64,000 nt of DNA, taken from Flavobacteriales bacterium. GTDB taxonomy: Bacteria; Bacteroidota; Bacteroidia; NS11-12g; UBA9320. Of this stretch, positions 60,485-64,000 are shown in pieces. The number at the start of each line of letters is the position of its first letter. Positions within the stretch are counted from its first letter, which is position 1. The notes below the pieces were generated by a model. That model was not told the DNA's origin, did not search any database, and saw only the letters and a program-made list of their open reading frames with translations. The translations under genes were made by a program, and so were the position numbers. The stretch is taken from contig JACJZV010000002.1 in NCBI GenBank assembly GCA_020635395.1, positions 372,001-436,000 on the forward strand. Direction: 5' to 3'.

Positions 60485-61654
60485 ATGAGTCGGTATTCGA
60501 AAAGAGGAGTTAGCTCAAAAAAAGAAGACGTACACAATGCAATTGCCAAATTGGATAAAGGTTTATACCCAAATGCGTTTTGCAAAGTAGTTCCCGATTA
60601 TTTGGGGAATGATGCCAACTATTGCAATATTATGCACGCCGATGGTGCCGGAACGAAATCATCATTAGCCTATCTTTATTGGAAAGAAACGGGTGACTTG
60701 AGTGTTTGGAAAGGTATTGCTCAGGATGCTATTGTAATGAATATTGACGACCTTCTGTGTATTGGGGTAGCAGATAATTTCCTACTCAGCTCCACCATCG
60801 GAAGAAATAAAAATAAAATTCCAGGAGAGGTAATAGCCGCAATTATTAATGGCACCAACGAATTTATCGAAGAAATGGCGGCACATGATGTGCAGATAAT
60901 TCAAACCGGTGGCGAAACTGCCGATTTGGGTGATTTGGTTAAAACAGTAATTGTGGACAGTACGGTTATAGCCCGAACCAAAAAAAGTTCTATTATAGAA
61001 AACAATATAAAACCCGGAAATGTAATCGTGGCTTTTGAATCGCATGGGCAGGCGGTTTACGAAAATTTTTATAATGCGGGCATGGGAAGCAACGGCTTAA
61101 CCTCTGCTCGGCACGATATATTTAAAAAGGAATATGCCACAAAATATCCAGAAAGTTTTGACGGCGAGATTGATTTGGAATATGTCTATTCCGGTAGTTT
61201 TGGTTTGACCGACAAGGTGCCAGATATGCCTGTGGACATGGGTAAAGCAGTTTTATCTCCTACCCGAACGTATGCACCGTTGATGAAAGAAATTTTGAAA
61301 AATTTTCAATCAGAAATAAATGGCATTATACACTGCTCAGGTGGAGCTCAAACAAAGGTGCTGCGTTTTATCAAAAACCTAAAAGTGGTAAAGGATAATT
61401 TAATGCCAATTCCACCACTTTTTAAATACCTTTCCCAAGAGTCGGGCAGCGATATGAAAGAGATGATGGAAGTTTTCAATATGGGTCATCGATTGGAAAT
61501 ATACATCGACCGGAAACATGCTGCAGAACTAATTGATATATCAAAATCATTTGGAATAAATGCACAAGTAGTGGGTTTTTGTGAGGCAGCCGAAGGGCAA
61601 CATTTAGAAATAACACACAACAATCAAACCGTAAACTGGAGCTTTTCAGAATGA
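60485..61654 (+). CDS. purM: Phosphoribosylformylglycinamidine cyclo-ligase (AIR synthetase)
   Basis: A 389-residue PurM-fold enzyme that closes the imidazole ring in de novo purine synthesis using ATP. It starts SRYSKRGVSSKKEDVHNAIA. MHADGAGTKSSLAYL is the nucleotide-binding loop, followed by DAIVMNIDDLLCIGV and QTGGETADLGD. Its length exceeds E. coli PurM (345) and fits the longer Bacteroidota form. The frame opens further upstream at 60416, but that part overlaps the terminator and promoter. Its stop overlaps the rlmN start by four bases (ATGA). Confidence 0.93.
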   Translation: MSRYSKRGVSSKKEDVHNAIAKLDKGLYPNAFCKVVPDYLGNDANYCNIMHADGAGTKSSLAYLYWKETGDLSVWKGIAQDAIVMNIDDLLCIGVADNFLLSSTIGRNKNKIPGEVIAAIINGTNEFIEEMAAHDVQIIQTGGETADLGDLVKTVIVDSTVIARTKKSSIIENNIKPGNVIVAFESHGQAVYENFYNAGMGSNGLTSARHDIFKKEYATKYPESFDGEIDLEYVYSGSFGLTDKVPDMPVDMGKAVLSPTRTYAPLMKEILKNFQSEINGIIHCSGGAQTKVLRFIKNLKVVKDNLMPIPPLFKYLSQESGSDMKEMMEVFNMGHRLEIYIDRKHAAELIDISKSFGINAQVVGFCEAAEGQHLEITHNNQTVNWSFSE

Positions 61655-62679
61655 AGGATATTCGGGAAATATCTCTGGACGAATTAACCGAAACGCTTGC
61701 CAATTGGGGTGAGAAATCATTTCGGGCAAAACAAATTTTTGAATGGCTTTGGAAAAAAAATGCACGGTCGTTTGAACAAATGACCAACCTTTCAAAACCA
61801 CTACGCGAAAAACTCATTCAGCATTTTAGCTTTAAGACTATTAAGCCTGACATTATTCAAAAAAGCAATGATGGCACGATAAAAATTGGTTTTAGATTGC
61901 ATGATGGATTTATGGTTGAAGGAGTTTTGATACCTTCCAAAAAGCGGATGACGGCCTGTGTTTCGAGCCAAGTAGGATGCAGCCTTAATTGCACATTTTG
62001 TGCTACCGGATATTTAAAAAGAGAGAGAAACCTAACACATTACGAAATATTTGATCAAGTGGCCATTATCAATGAACTGGCTCAAGAAAATTATCAAATT
62101 CCATTATCAAACATCGTTTTTATGGGCATGGGCGAGCCGCTTTTAAACTATTCAGAGGTAATGAACGGAATTGAACTTATTACATCCCCTGATGCAATGG
62201 CCATGTCTCCGAGCAGGATAACTCTTAGTACGGCTGGCATAACCAAAATGATAAAGAAAATGGCAGATGAAGAGGTTCGATTCAATCTCGCACTTTCATT
62301 ACACGCTGCCACGAACGAAAAACGATCCAAGATAATGCCCATAAATGAAAGCAATACGTTGGAAGATTTGGTGGAGGCTTTGAATTATTTTTATGACAAA
62401 ACGGGGTCAAGAATTACTCTGGAATATTGTGTAATAAACGAGGTGAACGACACACCGGAAGATGCACAAGAGTTGGCCAATTTTGCCAAACAAATTACCT
62501 GCAAAATAAATCTTATAGAATACAACGCCATTTCTATGGCCGACTATAAATCATCATCCGGCAACAGAACCGACAGATTTGTAAAACATCTTGAAAACCA
62601 ACATTTGATTGTAAACCTTCGCAGAAGTAGAGGAAAGGATATTGATGCCGCCTGTGGGCAACTTGCCAATAAGAACTGA
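61651..62679 (+). CDS. rlmN: 23S rRNA/tRNA adenine-C2 methyltransferase
   Basis: A 342-residue radical-SAM methyltransferase that methylates A2503 of 23S rRNA and A37 of some tRNAs. The radical-SAM cluster is CSLNCTFCATG (C-x3-C-x2-C). The second Cys region is the conserved tail, including RSRGKDIDAACGQL. The middle GMGEPLLNY and ALSLHAATNEKR are typical. It is translationally coupled to purM. Confidence 0.96.
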   Translation: MKDIREISLDELTETLANWGEKSFRAKQIFEWLWKKNARSFEQMTNLSKPLREKLIQHFSFKTIKPDIIQKSNDGTIKIGFRLHDGFMVEGVLIPSKKRMTACVSSQVGCSLNCTFCATGYLKRERNLTHYEIFDQVAIINELAQENYQIPLSNIVFMGMGEPLLNYSEVMNGIELITSPDAMAMSPSRITLSTAGITKMIKKMADEEVRFNLALSLHAATNEKRSKIMPINESNTLEDLVEALNYFYDKTGSRITLEYCVINEVNDTPEDAQELANFAKQITCKINLIEYNAISMADYKSSSGNRTDRFVKHLENQHLIVNLRRSRGKDIDAACGQLANKN

Positions 62680-62745
62680 TATTTCTCATCCAGTCTTTTA
62701 AGTAATATTTACATAATTTCGTATTAAACAAAGATTTAGGTTCTT

Positions 62746-63894
62746 ATGAAGATGATTATTCTCACCCTTGCTATCTTTCTATCCTGCTTTTCTGTTTCAA
62801 CCGTTTTTGCTCAAGAGGTGGGCGATAGCACATCCGAAAAAAAGCAACTGTATGTTGTAACTAAAACGGATGGAGGCGAGTTTTTTGGCTATATTTTGTC
62901 TGACGATGGTCGAGAAATACTTTTGGAAACAAAAAATATTGGTAAAATATACATCTCTAAGTCCGACATTAAAGAAATTAAGGCTATATCGGAAACAGAG
63001 GCCAATACAAACCAACCAAAGTACAATGACTTTCGGGAGCAAGGGCCTTTTACAACGCGATATTATTTGACTACCAATGCGTTACCCATAAAAAAGGGAG
63101 AAAATTATGCTATGATTCATTTGTATGGCCCGGAAGTTCACTTTGCTGTTTCTAATCAACTTTCGTTAGGTGTAATGGCTTCTTGGATAGCCAGCCCAAT
63201 TGGTTTGGCAACAAAGTACTCGTTTAAATCACCAAATAAATATCATTTTGCGGTTGGAAGTATTGTTGCCTCTTCTGGTTTTTTGCTAAACAGCAAAGGG
63301 TTTGGTGGCCTGCATTGGGGTACTGTAACTTATGGCAATCGTAAATCAAATTTTAGTCTTTCTGCGGGTTATGGTTATCTCAATTTGAACAATCAAAAAA
63401 GATATATCGGAAATCACTTTGAGTTGGCCGCATCTGACTATGCCGCTCATTATAACAGCTATGATGTTTATTACAAAACGTTGGAAAAATTGGGTGTTAC
63501 AAACAATGATTTGTATAAAAGATACGCCGGCTCGGCGGCTGCTTTCGGTATTGGGGCTTTAACACCAGTTGGTCAAAAATCAAGTTTTATATTTGATGGC
63601 ATGATTTTCATTAACAAAAAATCTAGCACTTCTATTTCGCGAACTTTTACGGTTCCGAATGTTTCTTATTATACCAGAGATGGCAATTATGTTACTTCGG
63701 ATGTAGTGGTAAATGAATTCGAAATTGTTCAAAAAGGATTAGGATTTACGGCTTTAATAATGCCAGGTATGCGATTTCACAAAGCATTTAATAGATCTTT
63801 TCAAGTGGTATTGGCCGGAGTGGTAACCACAGCTCCCGATGGAGACATAAATACCTTCCCTGTTCCAATGATTTCTTGGCTGAGACAGTTTTAG
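62746..63894 (+). CDS. Exported barrel-like protein of unknown function
   Basis: A 382-residue protein with signal peptide MKMIILTLAIFLSCFSVSTVFAQ. Residues ~33-75 form a small beta module (VVTKTDGGEFFGYILSDDG and ISKSDIKEIKAI) that resembles an Sm/SH3-like fold seen at the start of some Bacteroidota exported proteins. The rest has glycine- and aromatic-rich strands (e.g. SLSAGYGYLNLNN) typical of outer-membrane barrels. I cannot name the family. It converges on the epimerase gene at the right edge. Confidence 0.5.
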   Translation: MKMIILTLAIFLSCFSVSTVFAQEVGDSTSEKKQLYVVTKTDGGEFFGYILSDDGREILLETKNIGKIYISKSDIKEIKAISETEANTNQPKYNDFREQGPFTTRYYLTTNALPIKKGENYAMIHLYGPEVHFAVSNQLSLGVMASWIASPIGLATKYSFKSPNKYHFAVGSIVASSGFLLNSKGFGGLHWGTVTYGNRKSNFSLSAGYGYLNLNNQKRYIGNHFELAASDYAAHYNSYDVYYKTLEKLGVTNNDLYKRYAGSAAAFGIGALTPVGQKSSFIFDGMIFINKKSSTSISRTFTVPNVSYYTRDGNYVTSDVVVNEFEIVQKGLGFTALIMPGMRFHKAFNRSFQVVLAGVVTTAPDGDINTFPVPMISWLRQF

Positions 63895-63900
63895 TGCTTT

Positions 63901-64000
63901 TTATATGCTTTCTGTTTTAGAAAGTTGATTTAGCATTTCTTTAACCATTTTGTCTAAATCAAAATCAGGTTTCCAATTCCAATCTTTTCGGGCTTGCGAG
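63901..64000 (-). CDS. NAD-dependent epimerase/dehydratase, C-terminal fragment (runs out of window)
   Basis: On the minus strand from the right edge an open frame ends at 63901 with TAA and gives the last 32 residues. It contains the tail pattern ARKDWNWKPDFDLDKMVKEML, seen at the end of L-threonine-3-dehydrogenase-like and UDP-glucose epimerase-like SDR proteins. The rest lies beyond 64000. The identity is reasonable but based on a short tail. Confidence 0.6.
   Translation of the reverse strand, partial: SQARKDWNWKPDFDLDKMVKEMLNQLSKTESI

Noticed and set aside
1..64000. tRNA, rRNA, CRISPR arrays, insertion sequences, prophage genes
   Set aside because: I looked for T-loop motifs, spaced direct repeats, transposase or integrase motifs and phage genes, and saw none that hold up. 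Without a tool I could miss a divergent small RNA.

Overview
The window reads as a chromosomal segment of a Bacteroidota bacterium, probably a free-living or uncultured Cytophagia/Chitinophagia/Flavobacteriia-like lineage with fairly low GC. The reasons are as follows. There are type IX secretion (T9SS) features: two giant surface proteins with YPNPSNG-type C-terminal sorting domains, a PorV/PorQ-like barrel and a PorE-like OmpA lipoprotein. Many lipoproteins have short lipoboxes. The glutamine synthetase is type III. Several genes carry the Bacteroidota -7 promoter box TAnnTTTG. The order flippase - dut - sugar nucleotidyltransferase - TPR lipoprotein - DUF4292 - EnvC-like is one I recall from this phylum. 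I see no tRNA, rRNA, CRISPR array, transposase or phage gene.

Layout. 0-6 kb: end of a SPOR-domain protein, an envelope sugar pair (epimerase and glycosyltransferase), a MhpD-like hydratase, then a PorV/PorQ-like barrel coupled to a beta-propeller lipoprotein. 6-12.6 kb: MenE-like ligase with a Tat-type class V aminotransferase, aspS, and a three-gene secreted cytochrome c/DUF5777 barrel module. 12.6-21 kb: a WD40-caspase protein with a small lipoprotein, a GH3-family protein, DUF72, exonuclease III, a Gre factor, rhodanese and thioredoxin. 21.5-27.9 kb: two tandem ~1025-residue T9SS cargo proteins whose last two-thirds are almost identical DNA. 28-33.7 kb: lipoproteins, an S9 peptidase, a FemAB/GNAT-like protein and a DUF4139 protein. 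33.9-41.9 kb: the envelope cluster named above. 41.9-52 kb: a GT2 fusion followed by a protease-rich region. 52-64 kb: mscL, an MFS transporter, prfA, glnN, a PorE-like OmpA lipoprotein, purM, rlmN and envelope proteins.

The most unusual locus is the minus-strand group at 50.0-43.9 kb. It encodes an exported metacaspase-like protease with an intact His/Cys dyad, an exported paralogue in which the catalytic Cys is Ser, an exported trypsin-like protease fused to ankyrin repeats, and an M28 peptidase. It looks like one transcription unit with an intrinsic hairpin before the last gene. A SprT-like metalloprotein and a C1 (bleomycin-hydrolase-like) peptidase are transcribed divergently from its head. 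I infer a periplasmic or surface proteolytic cascade with a pseudo-enzyme partner. The sequence supports the parts list but does not prove the function. A second caspase at 13-16.6 kb carries WD40 repeats and an EF-hand-like calcium loop.

Other noteworthy points are a possible degenerate retropepsin-like domain at the end of the PorE-like protein, recent gene conversion between the two T9SS cargo genes, a family of ~197-residue lipoproteins that each follow a peptidase gene, and a long two-level hairpin at 33.7 kb.
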